A stretch of DNA of 64,000 bases from the NCBI RefSeq assembly GCF_947501225.1, contig NZ_CANMUW010000004.1, positions 62,001 to 126,000 of the forward strand, read 5' to 3'. Numbering within the stretch: position 1 is the stretch's first letter; each line of letters starts with the position of its first letter. The position numbers and the translations under genes were made by a program. Below, piece after piece: positions 1-8,637 of this stretch. The notes below the pieces were generated by a model. That model was not told the DNA's origin, did no database searches, and was given only the letters and a program-made list of their open reading frames with translations. Origin of the DNA: an uncultured Shewanella sp. (lineage in GTDB: Bacteria > Pseudomonadota > Gammaproteobacteria > Enterobacterales > Shewanellaceae).

Positions 1-2
1 GA

Positions 3-722
3 TACCCCAAGCAAAAGCAGTCTCTGAAGAGCATTTTTAGTGCCCAATATGATCGGGTGATCTTATATGTGCCTACCTGTCATGATGTCGAACCGATCAC
101 TTGCCGGAATTCGGCTCATAATAAAAAAGAAGCCGAACCCATGAGCCATTACAATAAAGGCTTCGACTGGCCCAGGCTCTCGAAGCAGTTACAGCAGAAA
201 AACCAGCTGTTTCTGATTCGCTTTCACCCCAATGAAGCCCACCTCGGAAAGCAGTTAGCCAGATACCCCAACATCCTTGATATTTCATCCTGGCAGGATG
301 TTTACGGAATATTGCACGAAGTCGATCTGTTGATCACAGACCAATCATCCCTGTTTATCGATCTGCTTCTGCATCGGGTGCCCATCCTTTTTTACCGCTT
401 CAATCAGGCTGAGCAATCTACTCAACTCAGAGAGACCTACGACTATGCAGAGTGCTTACCCTTAGTGGGAAGGATTTGTACAGACAGCAACTCTTCATCA
501 AATAGCGCCATACATTCATTCCCCGCACTATTGAAAAGGTTAAACCAGGATAAGTGCTTCAATATCGACAAGGAAACTGAAAAAGAGTATCAATTGCTGC
601 GGCAAATTTATTGGCAGAGTGAAGATAACGACGCCTTTTCGACGATAGAAAATGAAATTATCGGATTTAGCCCGGCTAAAGCCGGTCCTACACAAAAGAC
701 AGATCACCTAAGCCCCCTGTAG
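3..722 (+). CDS. CDP-glycerol glycerophosphotransferase family protein (5' end outside the window)
   Basis: This is the C-terminal part of a TagF/TagB-like transferase, a family that moves glycerol-phosphate or related groups from CDP-activated donors onto surface glycans. The frame is open from base 3, so the true start lies to the left; the GTG at 57 is internal. The segment around YVPTCHD matches the conserved block after the family's linker, and LLITDQSSLFIDLL matches the signature (usually TDYSS..FD) that closes the donor site. The last ~17 residues (SPAKAGPT... to the stop) are encoded by a REP element: the stop codon is the TAG of the repeat's GTAGGAGC edge, so the natural C-terminus has been replaced or extended. 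Family assignment is good; acceptor and exact donor are unknown. Confidence 0.8.
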   Translation, partial: YPKQKQSLKSIFSAQYDRVILYVPTCHDVEPITCRNSAHNKKEAEPMSHYNKGFDWPRLSKQLQQKNQLFLIRFHPNEAHLGKQLARYPNILDISSWQDVYGILHEVDLLITDQSSLFIDLLLHRVPILFYRFNQAEQSTQLRETYDYAECLPLVGRICTDSNSSSNSAIHSFPALLKRLNQDKCFNIDKETEKEYQLLRQIYWQSEDNDAFSTIENEIIGFSPAKAGPTQKTDHLSPL

Positions 723-1085
723 GAGCACGCTTCAGCCTCGAAGCTTTTGGCCATGTCTGTATCATCCTTCCCGGCTGAAGCCGGTCCTACACAAGGGACA
801 AACACCTAAGCCCCTTTAGGAGCGCGCTTCTGCCGCGAAGCTTTTTACCATGTTTGTATCATCCTGACCGGCTAAAGCCGGTCCTACACAAGAGACAAAC
901 ACCCAGCCCCTCCGTAGGAGCACGCTTCAGCCGCGAAGCTTTTGGCCGTGTCTGTATCATCCTTCCCGGCTAAAGCCGGTCCTACACAAGAGACAAACAC
1001 CTAAGACCCTGTAGGAGCACGCTTCAGCCGCGAGCTTTTGGCTGAATTGTTAATCCCCCCTAACGGCTGAAACCGGTTCTACAAG
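668..1085. repeat. REP/BIME array, about four units of ~97 bp
   Basis: Each unit has a GTAGGAGC edge, a hairpin of the type GCTTCAGCCGCGAAGC, a short spacer, and a second hairpin CCGGCTAAAGCCGG followed by TCCTACA, so the outer edges GTAGGA and TCCTAC are themselves inverted. GTAGGAGC-type edges recur near 720, 816, 913 and 1010. The left edge lies inside the upstream coding region and the right edge inside the convergent rmlA gene, so both genes end in repeat sequence. Nothing else is seen in the gap between them. Confidence 0.9.
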
Positions 1086-1953
1086 GGTCATCTAACAGGT
1101 TCAACAGATACTCACCATACCCGCTTTTCAACAAGGGCTTTGCTAAGGTTTTCAATTGGGCACCATTAATTAAACCCAGCCTATAAGCAACCTCCTCCGG
1201 ACAATTCACTTTCAAGCCTTGTCGCTTTTCGATGGCTGCAATAAATTGCGTTGCTTCAGACAGGGCATCTGGAGTGCCCGTATCAAGCCAGGCAGTCCCC
1301 CTTCCCAAAATATTTACGCTCAGCTCTTCGGCCAACAGATAAGAATTAATGACATCCACGATCTCCAACTCATTACGAGCCGACGGTTTAACTTGCTTTG
1401 CAAAACAGGAAGCTCGATTATCGAAGAAATACAAACCAGGCATCGCGTATTGAGATTTTGGCTGTTTCGGTTTCTCATCAATCGACAAGACCTTACCAAA
1501 GTTATCAAAAGAAACGACGCCATAGTCACCAGGATTAGCAACGTGATAGCCAAATACCGTAGCACCTTTGCTATTTAAGCTAATATCGGTCAATAAAGTG
1601 CTCAGCGCATCACCGTAGAATAGGTTATCCCCCAAGATCAGTGCACAAGCCTCACCATTGAGAAAGGGTTCGCCAATAATTAATGCCTCTGCAAGTCCGT
1701 TTGGCTTTGCCTGCTCTGCATAATGCAGGGATATCCCCCATTGATTACCATCTTTTAATAAACTTTCAAACAAAGGCTTATCTGTCGGCGTACAGATGAG
1801 TAAGATCTCGGTGATCCCCGCCTGCATCAGGGTTGCCAGAGGGTAGTAGATCATCGGCTTATCATAGACAGGCAGTAGCTGTTTACTCACAACTTGCGTT
1901 ATAGGGTAGAGGCGAGAGCCGGTTCCACCCGCTAAAATAATGCCTTTTCTCAT
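1060..1953 (-). CDS. rmlA: Glucose-1-phosphate thymidylyltransferase, first copy
   Basis: This enzyme makes dTDP-glucose from dTTP and glucose-1-phosphate, the first step to dTDP-deoxysugars. Visible motifs are the nucleotide-binding GGTGSRLYP near the N-terminus, the sugar-site segment [19 protein letters not shown] and the EKP turn. I chose the ATG that gives [10 protein letters not shown], as in the family, over an in-frame TTG 18 bases upstream. The last residues (PCRTGFSR, then stop) are encoded by a REP element in reverse, an altered C-terminus. A second copy lies at 17062-17961 inside the sugar cluster, so this one stands apart from rmlB and may belong with the locus to the left of the window. 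Confidence 0.93.
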   Translation of the reverse strand: MRKGIILAGGTGSRLYPITQVVSKQLLPVYDKPMIYYPLATLMQAGITEILLICTPTDKPLFESLLKDGNQWGISLHYAEQAKPNGLAEALIIGEPFLNGEACALILGDNLFYGDALSTLLTDISLNSKGATVFGYHVANPGDYGVVSFDNFGKVLSIDEKPKQPKSQYAMPGLYFFDNRASCFAKQVKPSARNELEIVDVINSYLLAEELSVNILGRGTAWLDTGTPDALSEATQFIAAIEKRQGLKVNCPEEVAYRLGLINGAQLKTLAKPLLKSGYGEYLLNLLDDPCRTGFSR

Positions 1954-2045
1954 CACTGCTATTTTCTTCAAAAGAGGTTACAGCGAAGTGTACAGTTAAA
2001 AGGTGAGCATTCAAAGCTGTCACATAACCTCTTATCATCCTTCCC

Positions 2046-2546
2046 TGTAGGAGAGTGCTTTAGCCGCGAACTTTGGCCGTATTTGTATCATCTTTCTCGG
2101 CTAAAGCCGGTCCTACAACAAAAGACAGATATCCAGCCGCCCTGTAGGAGCGCGCTTCAGCGCGAACATTGGCCGTATTTGTATCACCTTCCCGGCTAAA
2201 GCCGGTCCTACAACAAAAGACAGATATCCAGCCGCCCTGTAGGAGCGCGCTTCAGCGCGAACATTGGCCGTATTTGTATCACCTTCCCGGCTAAAGCCGG
2301 TCCTACACAAAAATAAACACCCAGCCCCCCCCTGTAGGAGCGTGCTTCAGCGCGAACATTGGCCGTATTTGTATCACCTTCCCGGCTAAAGCCGGTCCTA
2401 CAACAAAAGACAGATATCCAGCCGCCCTGTAGGAGCGCGCTTCAGCGCGAACATTGGCCGTGTTTGAACCATCCTTCCCGGCTGAAGCAGGTCCTACACA
2501 AAAATAAACACCCAGCCCCCCCTGTAGGAGCGTGCTTCAGCCGCGA
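2046..2546. repeat. REP/BIME tandem array, six units of ~95-97 bp
   Basis: GTAGGAG edges occur near 2047, 2144, 2239, 2334, 2429 and 2524, a period of 95-97 bases, each followed by a CGCTTCAGC-type hairpin and then by CCCGGCTAAAGCCGG with TCCTACA. Several units are almost identical, including the spacer, which points to recent tandem amplification. The gap 1954-2660 holds this array plus about 100 AT-rich bases before the transposase gene. Open frames across the array only translate the repeat and are not genes. Confidence 0.92.
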
Positions 2547-2660
2547 AGATACTGGCAAAGGAAAAGTGCTGATGATTTCCACACGATATTTCAGATATGC
2601 GAATTTTTAAACTAAAGTAACTTTTACCAAAGGTATTTCAAAACCTAGAAGGATCTAGTG

Positions 2661-3113
2661 ATGAAACATGGAAAAGACTTAAGGGTTGGAAGATACAGTA
2701 AAGACAATAACTATTATTTTGTGACAACAAATACCCATAACAGAGAGCCACTTTTCCTCGATTTCTGCTGCGCTCGCATTGTCATTAATAGCCTAAAACA
2801 AACTGACGAACTAGAGATTACCAACACAATAGGTTTTGTCTTGATGCCCGACCATCTTCACTGGCTTTTTCAGTTAAATGAGACAGCCGACTTAAGTCAC
2901 GCCGTAGGCTCAATAAAAGGACGTAGTGCGAAACTAATTAATACACAATTAAATAGAGATAAGCAGGTTTGGCAACCTGGTTTTTACGACCATAACCTTA
3001 GAAAGAGTGAAGATATTAAACAGATAATGCGGTATATAGTCGCTAATCCCCTAAGAGCTGGCATTGTCAAAAATATTGGGAGATATTCTCACTGGGACTG
3101 TATTTACCTTTGA
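2661..3113 (+). CDS. REP-associated tyrosine transposase (RAYT, Y1 HUH family)
   Basis: RAYTs are single-strand DNA nucleases related to the IS200/IS605 TnpA enzymes and act on REP hairpins. The protein (150 residues) has the HUH pair in MPDHLHWL near residues 65-67 and the C-terminal RYIVANPLRAG block with the candidate catalytic tyrosine, plus the family segment FYDHNLRKSED. I prefer the ATG at 2661, preceded by AAGGA at good spacing, over the GTG three bases upstream. REP arrays lie directly on both sides (to 2546 and from 3147), the arrangement expected for a RAYT and its cognate repeats. The gene looks intact. A housekeeping role cannot be excluded, as RAYTs are usually single copy and do not move like insertion sequences. 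Confidence 0.92.
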   Translation: MKHGKDLRVGRYSKDNNYYFVTTNTHNREPLFLDFCCARIVINSLKQTDELEITNTIGFVLMPDHLHWLFQLNETADLSHAVGSIKGRSAKLINTQLNRDKQVWQPGFYDHNLRKSEDIKQIMRYIVANPLRAGIVKNIGRYSHWDCIYL

Positions 3114-3146
3114 ATCCGCAGGGGGTAATGAATTACGAACCATCCT

Positions 3147-3250
3147 TCCCGGCTGAAGCCGGTCCTACACAAAAGCAAACACCAAGGCCCGTCTGTAGGA
3201 GCGCGCTTTAGCCGCGAAGCTTTTTACCGTGTTGGTATCATTCTTCACGG
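3147..3250. repeat. REP element pair downstream of the RAYT gene
   Basis: A CCCGGCTGAAGCCGG hairpin with TCCTACA is followed by a GTAGGAGCGCGCTTTAGCCGCGAAGC unit and a truncated third piece (CACGGCTTA). It fills the convergent gap between the RAYT gene and the DHH phosphoesterase gene. Confidence 0.88.
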
Positions 3251-3266
3251 CTTATATTAAATGCCT

Positions 3267-4232
3267 TTAATAAAACGCTTCCACCGCTTGAATAAAACCG
3301 GCAATCCCCTCTTCAGGCAACGCATTGATACCTGCGGCGGCAGCCCTGCCACCTCCGGTCTCAAACTGGCTACAGATATCCCCCGCTCCCTGCTTATTCG
3401 ACAATGGCGCACGCAGAGAAACGGTATAGCTGCTGTCGCTATTTGCCGTTAATACGGCATGCGCAGAGTCAGGGCTTTGATTGGCCAACAGATTGCCATA
3501 CACACCACTTATCCGCCTGGCCCATGCTTCATCAGGGAGTTCAAACAGAGCCAGTTTATCACTGCTATATTGAGGTTTTATGGCTAACACTTTCTCCATA
3601 TCCTCCTGATAGGCTTGTTTAAGGCAATAGAAGGGAGAGTGAGTATCGGCAATCACATCGAAAGGAGAGGAGTATTTCAGAAGTGCCCGGTAAAGGGACG
3701 CTGGGTGAAAGTGCAGATCTTCAACTGCAGCGCCATAGCCGTTGTAATTGATCAAGGTACCCAGCTCTTTCAACTGCCCGGACTGCTCAACGGATAAACC
3801 AGCCGCCTTTGAAAGCTTGTCAGCCTTAGCAATAAGATTATCTCCATAAGCGGCGGTAATGGCCCAATGATGAAACTGTCCATCCAAAAGCCTGTCTATG
3901 ATCAGCGCCGTACAGGTGTCGGGATCAAGATCGATATGGGCATCTAATAGCTTGCTCTCAGGAATCTCGTCGGCTCTGTGGTGATCGGCATAAAAGAGTT
4001 CGGCCCCCTCTTCCAATACCTTAGTTAAACCCGGTTTATTCTTCTCCATAGAGATATCGAGCACAGTTAGCTTATCGGAGTCAGATATCTCGACTCTTTC
4101 AGTAAGCTGCGTAAGCAGATTGATATCCCGCTTAACACCCGTCATCAATTCACTCTCAACAGGATTTGCCAACCTCAGTTGTAGTAGCGCAATAATGCCA
4201 TCTGCATCACCATTAAAAATATCGTAATTCAT
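3267..4232 (-). CDS. DHH/DHHA1-family phosphoesterase, last gene of the sulfate-activation group
   Basis: DHH phosphoesterases are metal-dependent and split phosphodiester or phosphomonoester bonds in small nucleotides. The N-terminus FNGDADGIIA carries the first metal-binding DxD-like motif, ADHHRAD is the name-giving DHH motif (near residue 110), and the C-terminal GAGDICSQFETGGGRAAAAG resembles the glycine-rich DHHA1 substrate-binding segment. At 321 residues it has the size of NrnA-type enzymes. It follows cysC on the same strand across a REP-filled gap of ~215 bases. NrnA-like members hydrolyse pAp, the by-product of PAPS use, so a pAp phosphatase role is an attractive inference from context; oligonucleotide cleavage is the main alternative. 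Confidence 0.8.
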   Translation of the reverse strand: MNYDIFNGDADGIIALLQLRLANPVESELMTGVKRDINLLTQLTERVEISDSDKLTVLDISMEKNKPGLTKVLEEGAELFYADHHRADEIPESKLLDAHIDLDPDTCTALIIDRLLDGQFHHWAITAAYGDNLIAKADKLSKAAGLSVEQSGQLKELGTLINYNGYGAAVEDLHFHPASLYRALLKYSSPFDVIADTHSPFYCLKQAYQEDMEKVLAIKPQYSSDKLALFELPDEAWARRISGVYGNLLANQSPDSAHAVLTANSDSSYTVSLRAPLSNKQGAGDICSQFETGGGRAAAAGINALPEEGIAGFIQAVEAFY

Positions 4233-4257
4233 GAAAATCCTATAATCAGACCTATCC

Positions 4258-4435
4258 CTCTGTAGGAGCGTGCTTCAGCCGCGAAGCTTTTGGCCGTGTT
4301 TGAATCATCCTTCCCGGCTAAAGCCGGTCCTACACAAGAACAAATCATCTCTCCCCCCCTTGTAGGAGCGCGCTTCGGCCGCGAACTTTGGCCGTATTTG
4401 TCTCATCTTTCCCGGCTAAAGCCGGTTCTACAATT
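4258..4435. repeat. REP pair between cysC and the DHH gene
   Basis: Two GTAGGAGC units (near 4262 and 4364), each followed by a CCCGGCTAAAGCCGG hairpin, fill the spacer. This is one of four such spacers in the cys group. Confidence 0.88.
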
Positions 4436-4448
4436 AACCTCAACCGGA

Positions 4449-5090
4449 CTACACTTTGATATAGCCACTCTCTTTCAGATAGCTTACAACCTGCAGTGCA
4501 CACTCTTGGATAGACTTTTCTGCAGTCTTTACATGTACTTCAGGACTGCTTGGCTGTTCATAGGCCGAGTCTATGCCGGTGAAGTTCTTTATCTCACCGG
4601 CGCGGGCCTTCTTATACAGGCCTTTGGGGTCGCGCTGCTCGCATACTTCGATAGGCGTGTCGATATAGACCTCGATAAATTGCTTATCGCTGAGCAGGGC
4701 TCGTACGCAGGCTCTGTCTTCGACAAAGGGAGAGATAAAAGCGGTTGAGACCAGCAGGCCGGCATCGACAAACAGCTTAGAGACTTCACCTATCCGGCGG
4801 ATGTTCTCAACCCGGTCGGCATCTGAGAAACCAAGGTCACCATTTAAGCCGTGACGAACGTTATCGCCGTCCAGCACATAGGTCTTACACCCTAAATCGT
4901 GCAGCATCCTGTCGACGGCATTCGCGACAGTCGACTTTCCCGAGCCGCTCAGGCCGGTAAACCAGAGCACCGCCGGAGCATGGCCATTGGCCGCCTCCCG
5001 CTGGTCATGGGACACACTCGCCTGATGCCAGACAACATCGGAGGATTTTTCATTCACCACTTCTATAACTTTATATTTTTCTTGTGTCAT
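4449..5090 (-). CDS. cysC: Adenylylsulfate (APS) kinase
   Basis: The enzyme phosphorylates adenosine 5'-phosphosulfate with ATP to give PAPS, the activated sulfate used for reduction or for sulfating glycans. The P-loop GLSGSGKST is near residues 46-54, followed by the conserved [10 protein letters not shown] and [14 protein letters not shown] segments and the lid region [18 protein letters not shown]. Length (213 residues) is normal for a stand-alone CysC. It lies downstream of cysD, cysN and the permease on the same strand. Confidence 0.96.
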   Translation of the reverse strand: MTQEKYKVIEVVNEKSSDVVWHQASVSHDQREAANGHAPAVLWFTGLSGSGKSTVANAVDRMLHDLGCKTYVLDGDNVRHGLNGDLGFSDADRVENIRRIGEVSKLFVDAGLLVSTAFISPFVEDRACVRALLSDKQFIEVYIDTPIEVCEQRDPKGLYKKARAGEIKNFTGIDSAYEQPSSPEVHVKTAEKSIQECALQVVSYLKESGYIKV

Positions 5091-5111
5091 TTCCTATCCA
5101 TTTAAATCATT

Positions 5112-5233
5112 CCCGACTAAAGGCTGAACCTACACCAGAGACAAATACCCAACTCCTCTGTAGGAGCGTGCTTCAGCCGCGAACCTTGGCCGTATTTGTA
5201 TCATCATTCCCGGCTAAAGCCGGTCCTACAAAC
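5112..5233. repeat. REP pair between the SLC13 permease gene and cysC
   Basis: A degenerate unit (CCCGACTAAAGGCTGAACC) is followed by an intact GTAGGAGCGTGCTTCAGCCGCG unit and CCCGGCTAAAGCCGGTCCTACA. It fills almost the whole spacer and ends just before the permease stop codon. Confidence 0.85.
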
Positions 5234-5235
5234 AT

Positions 5236-6963
5236 CTAAAACGGAAAAAATATCGGCACAGCGATCAGCACAATAGTGGCATACACCAGGCTGACGGGCA
5301 GGCCAACCCGGATAAAATCCATCAACCGATACTGGCCAGCATTGTAGACCATCAAATTCGTCTGATAGCCGTAGGGGCTGATAAAGCTGCCACTAGCTGC
5401 AAATGCCACAGTCATAACGAAAGGCAAGATGTCGACGCCGAAACCCAAGGCGATACTGTAAGCGATGGGAAACATCAGCGCCGCTGCGGCATTATTGGTC
5501 ACCAACTCTGTCAGCATCCAGGTCATCAGATAGACCAGAATCAAGGCCAGATAGAGGTGCTCTTTATCGGTGACGCCGTTGACCCAGTGAGCCAATAGCT
5601 CAACCACACCTGTGTTGACCAAGGCATGAGAGAGCAGAATCGCCGATGAAACGATAAGCCAGATATCGACAGGGAAACGACGAACGATCTCGTTCACATT
5701 GAGGCTTTGACTAAATATCATGACTCCCAGGAGTAATATTAACCCCTGCAGCATCTCAATCACCCCCGTTGCCGCCAAAGCGATAGTCAAGATGAAGCCA
5801 CCGATAGAGAGCCAGGCTCTGTGGCCATTGATGCGTGTTTCGGGTTCGATCCCACTGATAACGATGAAGTTTTTACTGATATTACGACGAGTTTTAAAGT
5901 CCTCACCCACGGCGAGCATCAAAAAGTCACCGGCCTTAATCACCACCTCGCCTAACTTGCCCGATACCTCTTCGCCATCACGTCTAATCGCAACCACAGC
6001 CGCATCAAACAGGGCCCTGAAACCGGCCCCTTTTAATGTTTTCCCTATAAGCACACTTTCCTGCTTAACAACAACTTCTGTCAGGTTTGAGTCTAACAGA
6101 CCATTTTTCTCGGCAAACATCTCGAGCCCGGAAAACTGACTCAGCTGCATCACCTTGGTGATATCACCACTGAAGATGAGCCTGTCACCGAGCTGCAATA
6201 CTTCGGTCGGGGTAACCGGACTGATTAAACGTCCACTTCTCACCACTTCAACCAGAAACAGGGATTCGAGATGTCTTAAGCCATTATCTTCCACCGAGCG
6301 ACCAATCAGTTCAGAGCCCTTTACCACCTTTGCATCGATAAAATAGCCTTTAGAGCAGGTCTCTTTATGCTCAATTTCAGGTAACCAACGCGATGCAGCC
6401 CTCAATACCAAGCCACAAGCGAGTACTAATATCGTGCCGATGGCAGTAAAGGAGAAGAAGCTCAGCGACTGCCCCTGCGCATCGATATAGAGACTGTTCA
6501 CAATCAAGTTGGTGGAGGTACCGATGAGAGTTAGCGTTCCCCCCAAGATCGCGGCATAGGAGAGAGGCAGCAGTAACTTACTGGCAAGATGATGTGGGTT
6601 ATTTCGAATAGGAGAAAGCAAGGTAGCGACCACGGCAGTATTGTTCAGCACAGCCGAACTCAGCGCGGTAATGCCGAACAGGCGTAACCAGGTAGAGTTG
6701 TAACTGTTTACTATCACTTTAGAGGCGATGACACGTAGCAAACGCGTCTTCTCCAGCGCAAAAGAGCACAAGATCAAGAGCACGAGCGTGACTAACCCCG
6801 GGTTCGACATGCTGGACAGCAACTGCTCTTTAGAGACCAGGTTCAAGCCGACCAGAGTCAACAGAGCCACACCGAACACCAGTGCCGGTCGGCTCTGAAA
6901 CCGGATCAACCCCACAATCGTCGTGAGGAAGATCCCGATAGTTAGATAAGCATCCAGAGACAT
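5236..6963 (-). CDS. SLC13/DASS-family permease with two RCK_C domains, probable sulfate transporter
   Basis: This integral inner-membrane protein of 575 residues has an N-terminal hydrophobic half (helices from residue 5, with the family-type NNTAVVATLLSP segment near 107), a soluble middle (about 205-370) with two TrkA-C-like modules (DAKVVKGSELIGRSV and VVKQESVLIGKTL), and a C-terminal hydrophobic half repeating the pattern (ELVTNNAAAALMFP). SLC13 proteins import anions such as sulfate or dicarboxylates, usually with sodium. The place between cysN and cysC makes sulfate the likely substrate, but this is inferred from context. RCK_C domains usually sense ligands. Confidence 0.85.
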   Translation of the reverse strand: MSLDAYLTIGIFLTTIVGLIRFQSRPALVFGVALLTLVGLNLVSKEQLLSSMSNPGLVTLVLLILCSFALEKTRLLRVIASKVIVNSYNSTWLRLFGITALSSAVLNNTAVVATLLSPIRNNPHHLASKLLLPLSYAAILGGTLTLIGTSTNLIVNSLYIDAQGQSLSFFSFTAIGTILVLACGLVLRAASRWLPEIEHKETCSKGYFIDAKVVKGSELIGRSVEDNGLRHLESLFLVEVVRSGRLISPVTPTEVLQLGDRLIFSGDITKVMQLSQFSGLEMFAEKNGLLDSNLTEVVVKQESVLIGKTLKGAGFRALFDAAVVAIRRDGEEVSGKLGEVVIKAGDFLMLAVGEDFKTRRNISKNFIVISGIEPETRINGHRAWLSIGGFILTIALAATGVIEMLQGLILLLGVMIFSQSLNVNEIVRRFPVDIWLIVSSAILLSHALVNTGVVELLAHWVNGVTDKEHLYLALILVYLMTWMLTELVTNNAAAALMFPIAYSIALGFGVDILPFVMTVAFAASGSFISPYGYQTNLMVYNAGQYRLMDFIRVGLPVSLVYATIVLIAVPIFFPF

Positions 6964-6979
6964 AAAATCCTATCTTTTC

Positions 6980-7050
6980 AATGTAGGACCGGCTTTAGCC
7001 GGGAACTATAATTCAATCAAAAGATTCGGGGCTAAAGCCCCTCCTACATA
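6980..7050. repeat. REP pair between cysN and the SLC13 permease gene
   Basis: GTAGGACCGGCTTTAGCCGGGAA is followed by GGGGCTAAAGCCCCTCCTACA, two head-to-head hairpins in the opposite order to the neighbouring copies. They fill the 94-base spacer. Confidence 0.82.
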
Positions 7051-7057
7051 AAAAACC

Positions 7058-8467
7058 TTAACCCTTCGATATATCCTTCGCACCCCAGTGTGGGAAGTGC
7101 TTACGGACCAGTGCGTTCATCTCTAACTCAAACTCAGAAAACTCATGGGCTTTTACCCTCTTTCCTTCGACAGAGTTTCTGATCATGCCCGCACCTACGG
7201 TGACATTGGTGAGTCTATCGATAACGATAAAGGCACCTGTCGAGCGATTCACATCGTAAGCATCGAACTGCACCGGTTCGGTCACAGTGAAATGACAGTT
7301 TCCAATCTCATTGAGCTCGAGTTGCCCGGCCGATTGCTTCTCCAATGTGTTGACATCTACCTTATGGTTGATGGCATCGGCATAACCATAAACAGATTTG
7401 CTTCCAAGCTTAATGGCATATTCACGATCGACGCAGAGCGGCTCCTCAGTCATCCAGACGACATCGGCTTCAAAGTTACTCACCGAATGCGGCCTGTCAT
7501 GAGGGCGCACCAACATATCACCACGGCTGACATCGATCTCATCTTCAAGTGTCAATGTCACCGCTTCACCGGCCCCGGCCTTCTCCAGTTCACCATCGAA
7601 GGTTACGATTGACTTGATACGACTCTCTTTCCCCGAAGGCAGTGCGACAACCGTGTCACCGACACGAATTTCACCCGAGCCAATATTGCCACAGAAACCA
7701 CGAAAATCGAGATTAGGACGGTTAACATATTGAACCTGAAAGCGAAAAGATTCACTACTATCTTGCTTCACAGAAACGGTATTTAGCAATTTGAGTAAGG
7801 TAGAGCCCGGATACCAGGTCATCTGCTGACTTTCATTTACCACGTTATCACCTTTAAGTGCCGAAATAGGCACGAAACGAACATCGGTAAATGACAGGTC
7901 TTTAGCAAACTCGCGATACTCTTTCTTAATCTTCTGATAGGTCGACTGATCATAATCCACAGCATCCATCTTATTGATGGCGATGATCACGTGCTTAATG
8001 CCTAACTGAGAGCAGATAAAGCTGTGGCGACGGGTCTGCACCTGCACGCCATGACGGGCATCGATCAAGATAATGGCTAGGTCACAGGTTGACGCACCGG
8101 TTGCCATGTTGCGGGTGTACTGCTCGTGACCCGGCGTATCGGCGATAATAAACTTACGCTGCTCGGTGGCGAAGTAGCGATAGGCGACATCGATAGTGAT
8201 CCCCTGTTCCCGCTCAGATTGAAGGCCGTCTACCAACAGAGCCAGGTCGAATGCTTCATCTGTGGTATTAAAGCGTTTCGAGTCTTTCTCAATCGCCGCC
8301 ATCTGATCTTCAAAGATCATCTTACTATCGAAGAGCAGTCGACCGATCAGAGTAGACTTACCGTCATCGACACTACCACAGGTCAAAATTCGCAGCATAT
8401 CTTTGTTTTCATGGACTTTCAGATACGCTTCGATGTCAGAAGCAATCAAATTAGAACTGGTGGTCAT
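7058..8467 (-). CDS. cysN: Sulfate adenylyltransferase, GTPase subunit
   Basis: CysN hydrolyses GTP to drive APS formation from ATP and sulfate by CysD. GTPase motifs are clear: G1 GSVDDGKST near residue 31, G3 [12 protein letters not shown] near 110, and G4 NKMD near 165, followed by EF-Tu-like barrel domains. The protein has 469 residues, the usual length of stand-alone CysN without a fused CysC, in keeping with the separate cysC downstream. It starts ~160 bases after cysD. Confidence 0.96.
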   Translation of the reverse strand: MTTSSNLIASDIEAYLKVHENKDMLRILTCGSVDDGKSTLIGRLLFDSKMIFEDQMAAIEKDSKRFNTTDEAFDLALLVDGLQSEREQGITIDVAYRYFATEQRKFIIADTPGHEQYTRNMATGASTCDLAIILIDARHGVQVQTRRHSFICSQLGIKHVIIAINKMDAVDYDQSTYQKIKKEYREFAKDLSFTDVRFVPISALKGDNVVNESQQMTWYPGSTLLKLLNTVSVKQDSSESFRFQVQYVNRPNLDFRGFCGNIGSGEIRVGDTVVALPSGKESRIKSIVTFDGELEKAGAGEAVTLTLEDEIDVSRGDMLVRPHDRPHSVSNFEADVVWMTEEPLCVDREYAIKLGSKSVYGYADAINHKVDVNTLEKQSAGQLELNEIGNCHFTVTEPVQFDAYDVNRSTGAFIVIDRLTNVTVGAGMIRNSVEGKRVKAHEFSEFELEMNALVRKHFPHWGAKDISKG

Positions 8468-8580
8468 TTTTCTTCCTTATCTGTGAGCTTCGAGCTTAGA
8501 GCTTCGAAAAAGTTTGCTCACGGTTAATTCGATATTCAATTTTTCAAAAAAGCACTAAACCGATGTAGTGACCGGTTTCT

Positions 8581-8606
8581 CTGTAGGAGCTCGCTTTAGC
8601 CGGCCC
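8581..8606. repeat. Truncated REP element between cysD and cysN
   Basis: GTAGGAGCTCGCTTTAGCCGGCC keeps the edge and part of one hairpin only. It abuts the hairpin that overlaps the cysD stop codon. Confidence 0.7.
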
Positions 8607-8637
8607 TATTTCTAAATCGTTCCGCGATTTAGAAATA
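8607..8637 (-). other. Perfect 13-bp hairpin overlapping the cysD stop codon
   Basis: Bases 8607-8619 and 8625-8637 are exact inverted repeats (TATTTCTAAATCG against CGATTTAGAAATA) around a five-base loop. The right arm contains the last two codons and the stop codon of cysD. There is no T-run after it on the minus strand, so it is more likely an mRNA-stabilising or processing structure between cysD and cysN than a terminator. Confidence 0.7.

Noticed and set aside
668..2546. Regularly spaced repeats that might suggest a CRISPR array
   Set aside because: The spacers are as conserved as the repeats, the units carry two REP hairpins with a ~96-base period, and there are no cas genes; these are BIMEs.
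2113..2610. Open frames of 65-83 codons on both strands
   Set aside because: They translate the REP array only (recurring peptides such as PAKAGPT and CRTGFSRE) and have no ribosome-binding site or family similarity.
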